Positions 1 through 6,137 of a DNA stretch of 26,038 nucleotides are shown here, piece after piece. Location: positions 1 through 26,038 of IMG/VR virus record IMGVR_UViG_3300032215_000123, one strand, 5' to 3'. A program made the translations under genes and the position numbers. How positions within the stretch are numbered: the first letter of the stretch is position 1; each line of letters starts with the position of its first letter. A model generated the notes under the pieces. It did no database searches. It was given only the letters and a program-made list of their open reading frames with translations, and was not told the origin of the DNA. Origin of the DNA: a virus.

Positions 1-253
1 CTACGGAAAATTTATCAGTTTTAAATTGTGAGTTGAGTTTTCTGCACAGATTACGTGCATGTCCAGGATTACTAAAACTGGTCTTCTTGTATTTAGGAAC
101 ACTTTCACTATCGTAGGCGTGTTGGCTTTTTAAGTTAATAGGTTGCCCGTCATAAAACACAGCCCATATACCGGCTGCTTCTACGATTTGGTCAGATTTA
201 TAAGTTACCTTATCTACTGATTCTAATATAACTGTGGGCTGTGTTCTGGACAT
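1..253 (-). CDS. Conserved hypothetical phage protein, 3' end outside the window
   Basis: Open frame from an ATG at 251-253 that runs off the left edge; 84 codons are visible. The protein begins MSRTQPTVILESVDKVTY and is mixed alpha/beta-looking, with a basic C-terminal stretch (KYKKTSFSNPGHARNLCRKL) and no signal peptide or membrane segment. The start abuts the stop of the upstream gene (254-256), so the two are probably translationally coupled. I do not recognise a domain. The frame is supported by its open length, its position in an uninterrupted co-directional gene string, and the exact stop/start junction. Confidence 0.7.
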   Translation of the reverse strand, partial: MSRTQPTVILESVDKVTYKSDQIVEAAGIWAVFYDGQPINLKSQHAYDSESVPKYKKTSFSNPGHARNLCRKLNSQFKTDKFSV

Positions 254-457
254 TTACCACTTTCCGCCTTTCATTTCTACTGTCATGACCTGTTCTTTAG
301 ATTGTACAGGCTTGGCTAGACTGTCCAGTTTTTCTAACGCTAACTTTGCTATTTCATCACGTAGTGCCCTAGCTTCTTCCATAGGCATGACAAACGCTTG
401 GTTCTGTCTACCTTCCATGCTGGATACTTTATCAATGAAACGCTCAATATTAATCAT
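254..457 (-). CDS. Small helical hypothetical protein (67 aa)
   Basis: A 67-residue protein starting MINIERFIDKVSSMEGRQNQ. The middle is strongly helical and charged (EEARALRDEIAKLALEKLDSL, about residues 27-47), which suggests a short amphipathic helix or coiled coil. The ATG (455-457) overlaps the TGA of the upstream gene (454-456) in an ATGA junction, and its own stop abuts the next start. The overlaps on both sides are the best evidence that it is real. There is no recognisable domain and function is unknown. Confidence 0.65.
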   Translation of the reverse strand: MINIERFIDKVSSMEGRQNQAFVMPMEEARALRDEIAKLALEKLDSLAKPVQSKEQVMTVEMKGGKW

Positions 458-915
458 ATACTATTTATCACACTTTTGGCTTCATTTTCAGTCATAAACG
501 GTCCATAATACTCATATCGTTGAATAAAAATGTATTTAGGACATAGAATTGTTAGATATTCTTGACCTTGTTTAATTGAGTACCATCCTGCGGCATGAAA
601 ACACTTGCTTTTTGTAGTCTTTGTAAATATATGAATCTTGCGTTTGATATCCAATACTGAGTTGTAAATCTTGCTACCACCTGTAGGATATGTAGCGTAT
701 ACAGGATTACTGGATTTCTTTTCTTCTTTGGTCTTAACAAACTCAATCTTTGTCTTAGTAGCAATTGCTTTGGTAGTTGGATAATGTGTTATATTGTTTC
801 CAATCTTTACATCATATCCGCTACCGTCAGCAATTACATTACCGACTTTTCTTTCACCATCTGTTACTACCCAGTATTGATTCTTTACAATTGGTTTAGC
901 TATTAGGTTCATCAT
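454..915 (-). CDS. Conserved hypothetical phage protein (153 aa)
   Basis: Starts with two consecutive ATG codons (913-915 and 910-912). AGGA, five bases before the first, supports the upstream one. The N-terminal half (QYWVVTDGERKVGNVIADGSGY, about residues 13-34) looks like a small beta-rich domain, followed by a lysine-rich linker (KTKIEFVKTKEEKKSS). The C-terminal half has aromatic and Cys residues (KSKCFHAAGWYSIKQGQEYL) and ends YGPFMTENEAKSVINSI. Its start overlaps the 3' end of the upstream gene by 20 bases. I recognise the general style of a conserved T4-like or cyanophage-type hypothetical protein but cannot name a function. Confidence 0.7.
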   Translation of the reverse strand: MMNLIAKPIVKNQYWVVTDGERKVGNVIADGSGYDVKIGNNITHYPTTKAIATKTKIEFVKTKEEKKSSNPVYATYPTGGSKIYNSVLDIKRKIHIFTKTTKSKCFHAAGWYSIKQGQEYLTILCPKYIFIQRYEYYGPFMTENEAKSVINSI

Positions 916-1378
916 TTTTATCCTTGGTTAATTCTGCTACAAATAAGAAATGTTCGTAGGCTTTTCTAACTGCTGGTACAGTTAGTAGTTTATCTGCTTC
1001 CTCTTGCATTGCTTTGACTGCTTCCTCACATGCTTCTCTAGCACTGGGCCATTGTAGTGCGTGGTTATCTTCACCAAACGCTTTGCTTAGTTCGTTCCAG
1101 CAACGTATTTGTTCTTCTGTTAATTTTGTTTCTTTACTAGCAGGACGCATGTCAGTGGCTTTTCTAATTACCTCACTAATCTTATCCTCTGCTACACGAC
1201 CAGCCGCAATCATTGGTGCATATGCAGGGTTTATATTGTAACGTGTTAATTTTCCACCTGGATAAACCTGTATTAGATGAGTACCTTTTGGTAATGCATC
1301 ACTAAGTTTTTGATCGTACTCATACACGGCCCTGTATCTACGACCCACTTTTTTATAATAAGTTATTTTTTCGCTCAT
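896..1378 (-). CDS. Conserved hypothetical phage protein (160 aa)
   Basis: A 160-residue protein with ATG at 1376-1378. The N-terminal half (YKKVGRRYRAVYEYDQKLSD, then LPKGTHLIQVYPGGKLTRY) looks like a compact beta domain. The C-terminal half is helical and acidic, ending in KAYEHFLFVAELTKDKNDEPNS. A short inverted repeat lies directly upstream of the start (1380-1393) and no strong Shine-Dalgarno is visible. It is the first gene after a 48-base gap, so it may head a transcript. Function unknown. Confidence 0.7.
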   Translation of the reverse strand: MSEKITYYKKVGRRYRAVYEYDQKLSDALPKGTHLIQVYPGGKLTRYNINPAYAPMIAAGRVAEDKISEVIRKATDMRPASKETKLTEEQIRCWNELSKAFGEDNHALQWPSAREACEEAVKAMQEEADKLLTVPAVRKAYEHFLFVAELTKDKNDEPNS

Positions 1379-1379
1379 G

Positions 1380-1393
1380 TGATAATAGTATCA
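1380..1393. repeat. Inverted repeat at the start of the 896-1378 gene
   Basis: TGATA-atag-TATCA is a 5-bp inverted repeat with a 4-base loop, ending two bases upstream of the ATG at 1376-1378. A poor promoter-like pair, TGTACA and TACTAT 17 bases apart on the minus strand, lies in the same gap. The repeat could be a small operator or a weak hairpin over the ribosome site, or chance in AT-rich DNA. Confidence 0.25.
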
Positions 1394-1426
1394 TATTTTA
1401 CGATAAATGTACAGAGTTTTGGTTAA

Positions 1427-1711
1427 TTAATTTTTCCACATCTCATACATAAATTTGAATTTATCTTCCCAAATTATCAGCGTAACATTTCCTGAGATAA
1501 AAAGAAAGTCCCAGCCCACACCTCTTTCCCCGAAATTGCGTCTACACCACTTTACAATATCTGTTGGATCTTCTTTTTTCTTTTTGCAGTCATAGACATA
1601 TTGAACTTTATTACCGCGGTTGATATAAGTTTGGTCAATTATCTCATATTGTATTTCATCTTCTCTGACTGGGTATGGCACAAATGTACCTTGAGTTTTT
1701 AGTATTGCCAT
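1427..1711 (-). CDS. Small tandem-family protein (94 aa), divergent LRW-tail relative
   Basis: I chose the internal ATG at 1709-1711 (MAILKTQGTFVPYPV), because it forms a TAATG overlap with the upstream stop and follows AAGG eight bases upstream; the frame stays open further upstream without support. The protein carries the family features W-C-x4-F-G (VKWCRRNFGERG) followed by a beta-like stretch (NVTLIIWEDKFKFMYEMW). The tail ends MWKN rather than LRW, so it is a divergent member and the last of the contiguous run. Function unknown. Confidence 0.7.
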   Translation of the reverse strand: MAILKTQGTFVPYPVREDEIQYEIIDQTYINRGNKVQYVYDCKKKKEDPTDIVKWCRRNFGERGVGWDFLFISGNVTLIIWEDKFKFMYEMWKN

Positions 1712-1926
1712 TATTGATACCTTAATGTGAACCACGTTGCAAGTGATTCTTTGTAAAATGTAAAGATAGTACAACAGGGTTTAGTTGGCCCTGAAAATCT
1801 ATCATTGATACTAGGATAATATCTAAAATCAAAGTCAATGCCTTGACCATATCCCTTACTACGCAACTCACCGATTATTTCAATAGCCTGACCAGGTGAC
1901 ATCTCGTTCATTTTAACCTCTATCAT
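1711..1926 (-). CDS. Small tandem-family protein with LRY tail (71 aa)
   Basis: A 71-residue protein with ATG at 1924-1926, overlapping the upstream TGA (1923-1925). The N terminus is helical (SPGQAIEIIGELRSKGYG) and the C terminus reads CTIFTFYKESLATWFTLRYQ. This fits the family pattern F-x-F-x(5)-A-x-W-F-x-L-R-aromatic. The codons for the tail contain AAGG, eight bases before the ATG of the next gene. No catalytic motif is visible. Function unknown. Confidence 0.72.
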   Translation of the reverse strand: MIEVKMNEMSPGQAIEIIGELRSKGYGQGIDFDFRYYPSINDRFSGPTKPCCTIFTFYKESLATWFTLRYQ

Positions 1927-2144
1927 TGCGGAAACATTATCAAAAAGAAACTAGCATATCGTTCATCTTCTAATGTAAGAGTCCAATGTTTACTAGATAC
2001 ACCCGGATCCCATTGTTGTTTTGCTATCCAACCCTGTCCACCGATACTATTATGAATATAATGCAATCTAGGCCCAACATTCTTTGCTAGCCATCGTTCT
2101 TCCCATGCCTCTAATCCATTTTTAAGTTTAATAGTTATTGCCAT
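1923..2144 (-). CDS. Small tandem-family protein (73 aa), degenerate tail
   Basis: The frame could begin at a TTG further upstream, but the ATG at 2142-2144 (MAITIKLKNGLEAWEERWL) is the first standard start and leaves a 10-base overlap with the upstream gene. The C terminus reads KHWTLTLEDERYASFFLIMFPQ, which keeps the hydrophobic pattern of the family's final strand and helix but has lost L-R-W. It belongs to the same run by position, size and architecture. Function unknown. Confidence 0.68.
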   Translation of the reverse strand: MAITIKLKNGLEAWEERWLAKNVGPRLHYIHNSIGGQGWIAKQQWDPGVSSKHWTLTLEDERYASFFLIMFPQ

Positions 2145-2320
2145 CTCATTGTAAACCAAAAAGCATCTTTGTCATCATTAAAATGATAATCTATAAAAGT
2201 AGTGAACATATCTGATAAAGTTCCATGTATTGTACATGAAAGATAACTCTTACAATGTATTCTAGCCCATTCTTTTGGTTCTTCTTTGTTTAGATTTCTT
2301 AGTGTTACTGTGTATCTCAT
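2135..2320 (-). CDS. Small tandem-family protein with MRW tail (61 aa)
   Basis: Start at ATG 2318-2320 (MRYTVTLRNLNKEEPKEWAR); the in-frame GTG two codons upstream is less likely. GAGG (within GAGGTGG), five bases upstream, decides the start and lies inside the last codons of the upstream gene; the junction is ATGA. The protein ends YHFNDDKDAFWFTMRWQ, an excellent match to the family tail F-x-D-x-K-D-A-x-x-F-x-[LM]-R-W. Function unknown. Confidence 0.75.
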   Translation of the reverse strand: MRYTVTLRNLNKEEPKEWARIHCKSYLSCTIHGTLSDMFTTFIDYHFNDDKDAFWFTMRWQ

Positions 2321-2556
2321 TGCCACCTCAACACAAATAAAATATACTCTTGTTCACACAAGAACTTGAATCTAAATGCATCACCTTCTCCGCCTTCTGC
2401 AAAGATTAACGGATACTTGCGTTCTTCACGCAACCAGTGAAGTGCTTCAAAATAAGTTTGAAAGTCAGGTACGGTAGCATAAATCCATTTGTCGCGCCTA
2501 CAATGAGGCTTGTGACGGCAAAAGTCTTCCTGTGTTAGCGTGGTAGTTTCCGTCAT
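2317..2556 (-). CDS. Small tandem-family protein with LRW tail (79 aa)
   Basis: I chose the ATG at 2554-2556 (MTETTTLTQEDFCRHKPHCRR) because it overlaps the upstream TGA (2553-2555) and has GAGG five bases upstream; earlier in-frame TTG and ATG codons would overlap the upstream gene further. The protein has a Cys/His-containing N terminus (DFCRHKPHC) and ends AFRFKFLCEQEYILFVLRWQ, the family's F-x-F...F-x-L-R-W tail. The last codons contain GAGGTGG, which serves the next gene. Function unknown. Confidence 0.74.
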   Translation of the reverse strand: MTETTTLTQEDFCRHKPHCRRDKWIYATVPDFQTYFEALHWLREERKYPLIFAEGGEGDAFRFKFLCEQEYILFVLRWQ

Positions 2557-2840
2557 GACCACCTCAACATAAACCATTCGCAATCTGCCTTGTCTCTAAA
2601 CAAAAACTTAGCATTGTTTACATACCATCTATCACCAGGAGTCCATACACCGGGCATGCCGGGTGTGCCACTGGGTCCAAATATGGAAACACACCAAGCA
2701 ATCATTTCATTCCATTCAAAAGATGATATTATGGGATCAATTTGATGATAAGGAATTTCATATACATGCGCTGTTCCACCATAATTTATACTACGCATTG
2801 CCGCCCATCCACCATTAGATCCATATAACTTATTGGTCAT
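2553..2840 (-). CDS. Small tandem-family protein with LRW tail (95 aa)
   Basis: ATG at 2838-2840 (MTNKLYGSNGGWAAMRSINY) is preferred over a GTG six codons upstream; neither has a strong Shine-Dalgarno. The protein shows the middle motif W-C-x3-F-G (IAWCVSIFGPSGTPG) and the tail NAKFLFRDKADCEWFMLRWS. It is the longest member and the first of the contiguous run after the amidotransferase gene. Its final codons TTG AGG TGG form the ribosome site of the next gene. Function unknown. Confidence 0.74.
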   Translation of the reverse strand: MTNKLYGSNGGWAAMRSINYGGTAHVYEIPYHQIDPIISSFEWNEMIAWCVSIFGPSGTPGMPGVWTPGDRWYVNNAKFLFRDKADCEWFMLRWS

Positions 2841-2861
2841 TTGCCGTTTCTTAATCACCGA

Positions 2862-3506
2862 TTATCTTTGCATTAATTCATTTGTGAAATTAAGTAAAAG
2901 TTTGTGATGTACGCCATCATGGTAATGTGCTTTCATCCAGCTATAACTTTCATACCAGAATGGTTGACTCTCCGGGTGACACCCAATCAATCCTAATCTA
3001 TTCTGAAATATAGCCATTGCATCTCCATTACTATAAGTAGCAACTGTCTCAAACTTTGTGTCATCGCCCACTAAAGCACATCCATCATACCAGAACATTT
3101 TGGTTGAAGTGCCTCTCCAAGTGATAGGCATGTTCTTTGCATGTGGTCTACGTGTATCAGTTCCCGGACGACTTAAGTATTGTACAGCATCTACATCATT
3201 AAGTAAAGAGAAATAGTGTGAACCTGCCCAATATGCGCCCATACATATTCCCAGATATCTACCACCATTATTAATGAAGTCAACCACACGTTCACCATTG
3301 TGTTGGAATAGTTTCTCGTAACTGTTGCTATCTCCAAACCCACCGGGAACGGCTATCATATCAACTTTTTTAAAGAAATCTTTTTCTAATGCGTTCTTGG
3401 AAAATAGTTTGAAGTTGTACTGAGAGTCCAGGGAACTGATTATTCCATTAGAACTCTGTACTGAGCATTTTGGGTCTGCTACGAAAAGGGCGATTGTTGG
3501 TTTCAT
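2862..3506 (-). CDS. Class I glutamine amidotransferase-like protein (biotin-protein ligase N-terminal type)
   Basis: A 214-residue protein with the fold signature of class I glutamine amidotransferases and the BPL_N family. There is an N-terminal strand (IALFVADPKC), the loop AVPGGFGDS (about 52-60), and a nucleophile elbow GGRYLGICMGAYWAG with Cys88. The late GCHPES supplies His177 and Glu179, so the Cys-His-Glu triad is complete. No synthetase domain is attached, so the acceptor for any released ammonia is unknown; it could also be a peptidase-like or non-amidotransferase member of this fold. It interrupts the run of small LRW-tail genes. A TATAAT hexamer lies about 35 bases upstream of its start. 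Confidence 0.8.
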   Translation of the reverse strand: MKPTIALFVADPKCSVQSSNGIISSLDSQYNFKLFSKNALEKDFFKKVDMIAVPGGFGDSNSYEKLFQHNGERVVDFINNGGRYLGICMGAYWAGSHYFSLLNDVDAVQYLSRPGTDTRRPHAKNMPITWRGTSTKMFWYDGCALVGDDTKFETVATYSNGDAMAIFQNRLGLIGCHPESQPFWYESYSWMKAHYHDGVHHKLLLNFTNELMQR

Positions 3507-3539
3507 TAGAGTAATATTTAGTCATTGAATTATTACACT

Positions 3540-3545
3540 ATTATA
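3540..3545 (-). promoter_or_regulatory. Possible -10 element upstream of the amidotransferase-like gene
   Basis: A perfect TATAAT on the minus strand, overlapping the stop codon of the upstream gene and 33 bases before the ATG at 3506. No hexamer resembling TTGACA lies 16-18 bases upstream (17 bases gives TATCTA), and there is no extended -10 TG. It may be weak, activator-dependent, or a chance match. Confidence 0.28.
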
Positions 3546-3765
3546 ACCACCTTAAGCTAAAATAGATAGCGTCTTTCTCGTCTTGGAAATAAAAATCCAT
3601 ATAGTCTTCCGTACAAACTGTACTGAATCTATGCCCGGGCAACCCGAATTTCTCAAGTGCCCAGGCGCAGGTCTCGTTCCATTTATCTTCCTCGTCATAC
3701 CACATATTCTCTGAATTCCAGGGTAGTCGTACCTTGTACTCGTTCTTGTGAGTTTTCTCAACCAT
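3541..3765 (-). CDS. Small LRW-tail family protein (74 aa)
   Basis: ATG at 3763-3765, overlapping the upstream stop by eight bases. The protein (MVEKTHKNEYKVRLPWNSEN...) contains the middle motif W-A-x3-F-G (CAWALEKFGLPG) and ends MDFYFQDEKDAIYFSLRWL, the clearest copy of the family tail. The final codons TTA AGG TGG again make a Shine-Dalgarno-like string, but no small gene follows it directly. The next gene is the amidotransferase-like gene 35 bases further on, so this may be a stranded module end. Function unknown. Confidence 0.75.
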   Translation of the reverse strand: MVEKTHKNEYKVRLPWNSENMWYDEEDKWNETCAWALEKFGLPGHRFSTVCTEDYMDFYFQDEKDAIYFSLRWL

Positions 3766-3997
3766 TAAGACGGAACTTCTTTAGATAGTCTTTAGCAACA
3801 TCTAAGTTTTCAGCGTCATACACTGGTTTCTCTGGTTCGTCAGGTGTCGTAAAATGACACAGTGTCATATCTAACCCAAACTTACTAGCATAATAATCAA
3901 CAAGACTGTCAATCAATGCACCAAGCATTTTTTCATCTAAACAATCTAGCCCTTTAATATTTAATTGGTATTGGTTGAAATCTTCATCATCATTCAT
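3758..3997 (-). CDS. Small acidic hypothetical protein (79 aa)
   Basis: ATG at 3995-3997 with GAGG nine bases upstream, inside the codons of the preceding gene's C terminus. The protein is acidic (MNDDEDFNQYQLNIKGLD) with a helical middle (EKMLGALIDSLVDYYASKFG) and ends AKDYLKKFRLNG. It lacks the LRW tail. No domain recognised; real by spacing and overlap with its neighbours. Confidence 0.65.
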   Translation of the reverse strand: MNDDEDFNQYQLNIKGLDCLDEKMLGALIDSLVDYYASKFGLDMTLCHFTTPDEPEKPVYDAENLDVAKDYLKKFRLNG

Positions 3998-3998
3998 T

Positions 3999-4352
3999 TT
4001 AATCTACCTCATTTTCGTATGGAACATCTACCCAGCCAAGTTTCAAAAAATCTTCTTCAATTTCATCAGTTATTCTACCCTCAGGTGCATATCCTTCTCC
4101 TTCATTTCTGATACCAGAACAGTACCAATCAAGGTAATCACCTTCTTCAAGAATTTTTGCTACAAGTCCACCTGCATAACGCCAAGTACAAGCCCAAGTT
4201 TCTTCTTTTAGTATAGGCCAAATCTCACGTTTTTGCCACTCAGTGTTGCACAATGCCGCATAGATATTTTGTGCATAGGATTTATTAGCTTTTGCTTTTG
4301 CAACAATCCAATCACACTGCAACAAATCATTTTCTAAATTGGGTTTATTCAT
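3999..4352 (-). CDS. Conserved hypothetical phage protein (117 aa)
   Basis: The ATG at 4350-4352 (MNKPNLENDLLQCDWIVAKA) is chosen over an upstream GTG because it makes an ATGA overlap with the previous gene and has GAGG five bases upstream. Conserved-looking features are a tryptophan-rich centre (WPILKEETWACTWRYAGG), then DYLDWYCSGI and RITDEIEEDFLKLGWVDVPY. I know this architecture as a widespread uncharacterised phage protein and cannot assign a function. Charge and aromatic content suggest a soluble protein. Confidence 0.75.
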   Translation of the reverse strand: MNKPNLENDLLQCDWIVAKAKANKSYAQNIYAALCNTEWQKREIWPILKEETWACTWRYAGGLVAKILEEGDYLDWYCSGIRNEGEGYAPEGRITDEIEEDFLKLGWVDVPYENEVD

Positions 4353-4537
4353 GCAAACCTCAGCAAGAACCACGCCTTCTTTGCATCTGACTCAAAAGAA
4401 AATGTTTTACTATATCTGTTATAAAATGCACCGTATTCTTTTGTTAACCAATCATTTATTGACAAATCAGATTCCCAATGAATGTTGTCATAATAGTAAT
4501 CAACAATTTTTGGATACAATGAAAGAGTGTCAGACAT
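4349..4537 (-). CDS. Small LRW-tail family protein (62 aa, LRF variant)
   Basis: ATG at 4535-4537, overlapping the end of the RNase H gene by eight bases. The protein contains W-L-x3-Y-G (NDWLTKEYGAFYNRY) and ends KTFSFESDAKKAWFLLRFA, a clear variant of the family tail. The codons for L-R-F (CTG AGG TTT) contain GAGG five bases before the next ATG, the same dual coding as in the other members. It is the first copy in transcription order. Function unknown. Confidence 0.72.
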   Translation of the reverse strand: MSDTLSLYPKIVDYYYDNIHWESDLSINDWLTKEYGAFYNRYSKTFSFESDAKKAWFLLRFA

Positions 4538-5543
4538 TCACTGTTTCCTCAAGCTTACCTGTATATGGTTCATTCAACCAACGTGCGTAAGTGTCCGCTT
4601 GTTCGCTAATCTTCTGTAAATCGTATTTACCACAAAGTTTTAAAAAGTGTACGCCGACACTAGGTGTTATTACTCTACGCACACCTTTACGAATAGAATC
4701 GTCAATTGCTTGTTTGATATTTTCGGGTTGTGCTGTCAAGTCAATCAGCATTTTATTTCTTTGATAGCAATCTCGGACAAGCTGTTCTTGGTTATTATGA
4801 TCCATCCAACGTTGCAACATAAAATTGTTGAATTTGTAGCCCATCTTATGACGATCCTCAAATGCCTCACGAATACCTACACGATTTTTAGAACCTTTTT
4901 CGGGGGCGCGGGGATAGGCTGTGAATACGTTGTCTGATGCGTCACCTCGGACACACTTCAAAAATAATATATACTCGGGATCTTCCAATAGTTTAGGTTG
5001 TTTAGTTTTCTTATCTATTACTGGTTTACCATTATCTTTAAACACTCCATTGATTGTGACAAGTTCATTTGCAACACCCGAATATCTTGAAACTTTGTCA
5101 GTGATTAACTGGTCAAAATCTGTATCTGTTGAAATGATGTAGTGTGTATCCTCTGGATGCAGTGCAATGAATCTTGCAATCATATCATCAGCCTCAGCTT
5201 CGGGGTGTCTGAGTACACTTACGTTAGTCTTTTCCTTGATGAAATTTGTAAACTTTTCATACGTTTCCCAAAACATTTTGTTTTCTTCAACCTCAGCCTC
5301 AGTAACTGACATTGCATCAACTATACGATTCTTCTTATAAGGACCGTATACTGCCTTACGCCAAGATTTCCCCTCCAAGCAAAAGACTACATGGTCAATA
5401 CCATAACGTCTAACTGCTTGATTAACACTAGCAAGTGTCAAGTGCAGGGCCATCCCGATTTTTTCTTCTAATGTAGAGTTGCGACTAGCAACATGCCTAG
5501 CACGAAAAAAAGTGTTTGCAGTATCAATGAGTGCGTATTTCAT
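4530..5543 (-). CDS. rnh: T4 RNase H-like 5' nuclease (FEN/PIN-like)
   Basis: A 337-residue protein with the acidic metal-binding residues of the FEN/T4 RNase H superfamily in order: Asp7 (ALIDTANTFFRAR), the E-A-E-A-D-D cluster (116-120), ISTDTDFDQL (138-146) and VRGDASDN (198-205, Asp201 and Asp204). These nucleases remove RNA primers and 5' flaps from lagging-strand fragments, together with the clamp and polymerase encoded upstream. The length is close to T4 RNase H (305) with a modest insertion. The start has GGATAA just upstream. The C terminus (GKLEETVNV) does not resemble the clamp-binding peptide of the polymerase. Confidence 0.85.
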   Translation of the reverse strand: MKYALIDTANTFFRARHVASRNSTLEEKIGMALHLTLASVNQAVRRYGIDHVVFCLEGKSWRKAVYGPYKKNRIVDAMSVTEAEVEENKMFWETYEKFTNFIKEKTNVSVLRHPEAEADDMIARFIALHPEDTHYIISTDTDFDQLITDKVSRYSGVANELVTINGVFKDNGKPVIDKKTKQPKLLEDPEYILFLKCVRGDASDNVFTAYPRAPEKGSKNRVGIREAFEDRHKMGYKFNNFMLQRWMDHNNQEQLVRDCYQRNKMLIDLTAQPENIKQAIDDSIRKGVRRVITPSVGVHFLKLCGKYDLQKISEQADTYARWLNEPYTGKLEETVNV

Positions 5544-5545
5544 AA

Positions 5546-6079
5546 TTATCCAAATTTAATTTGTGACATGGAAGCAGATACTAGTGAGAAAGGTACAACA
5601 AGTCCCTTGTATTCTCTCCACTTTTTCCCCATTGGTTTTCCTTCTTTGGTAAAACTTAATTTTAGAGGAGATTGACTATTAGTGGCCCAATTAGAATAAA
5701 CTGAATGGGGTATTAACAAAAAATACAATTTGTAATTATCATATCTTGAGCAAACGCAGACTCTAAGTGTGCCAATCTTGTTTTTAACTCCTCCTATACT
5801 CGCATAATCTTGCGGAAAATGAGTGCTGATACTAGTCATAGCAAATTTACCATCAGTCCCATCTTCCCAATCCATTGACATATTATTTAATGAACATTTT
5901 TGAGTAAATGGCATAAACATGGATAATGCGTTTTCCCACACTGAACCCATAGAAATTTCACCAGAATTTATATGTTGTAACAGTAGTTTACTATCATGTT
6001 TAGCATAACCACGTAAAGCTAACAAATCAAATAGATTTGGGTCTGTTTCTAACTTTTTACGATAGTATTCAATATCCAT
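5546..6079 (-). CDS. Conserved hypothetical protein; possible PD-(D/E)XK nuclease-like fold
   Basis: A 177-residue soluble protein with ATG at 6077-6079 and AAGGGG five bases upstream. It has a helical N terminus (YYRKKLETDPNLFDLLALRG). A mixed region follows (DWEDGTDGKFAMTSIS, then GGVKNKIGTLRVCVC and KLYFLLIPHSVYS). The arrangement of acidic residues, a D-x-K, and a strand ending in basic residues resembles small phage nucleases of the PD-(D/E)XK type, but this is a low-confidence fold guess. It is the first gene behind a perfect sigma70 consensus promoter and precedes the RNase H gene by two bases, so the two are probably co-transcribed early. Confidence 0.72.
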   Translation of the reverse strand: MDIEYYRKKLETDPNLFDLLALRGYAKHDSKLLLQHINSGEISMGSVWENALSMFMPFTQKCSLNNMSMDWEDGTDGKFAMTSISTHFPQDYASIGGVKNKIGTLRVCVCSRYDNYKLYFLLIPHSVYSNWATNSQSPLKLSFTKEGKPMGKKWREYKGLVVPFSLVSASMSQIKFG

Positions 6080-6108
6080 GATTGCCCCTTAAGTTAATTA
6101 AGATAAGT

Positions 6109-6137
6109 ATTATATAGCCTTATTGATTAAGTGTCAA
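6109..6137 (-). promoter_or_regulatory. Perfect consensus sigma70 promoter
   Basis: On the minus strand, TTGACA (6132-6137), a 17-base spacer, then TATAAT (6109-6114): both hexamers match the consensus exactly with ideal spacing. The -35 lies inside the last codons of the HNH gene (GTT GAC ACT TAA, Val-Asp-Thr-stop). Transcription should start near 6102, leaving a leader of about 22 bases before the ATG at 6079. It should drive the 177-aa gene and RNase H using unmodified host polymerase. Confidence 0.88.

Noticed and set aside
234-497. Plus-strand open frames throughout the window (for example 234-497, 3975-4211, 9344-9646, 13930-14217, 21758-22204)
   Set aside because: Each lies opposite a better-supported minus-strand gene, lacks a ribosome site and has low-complexity or implausible protein sequence.
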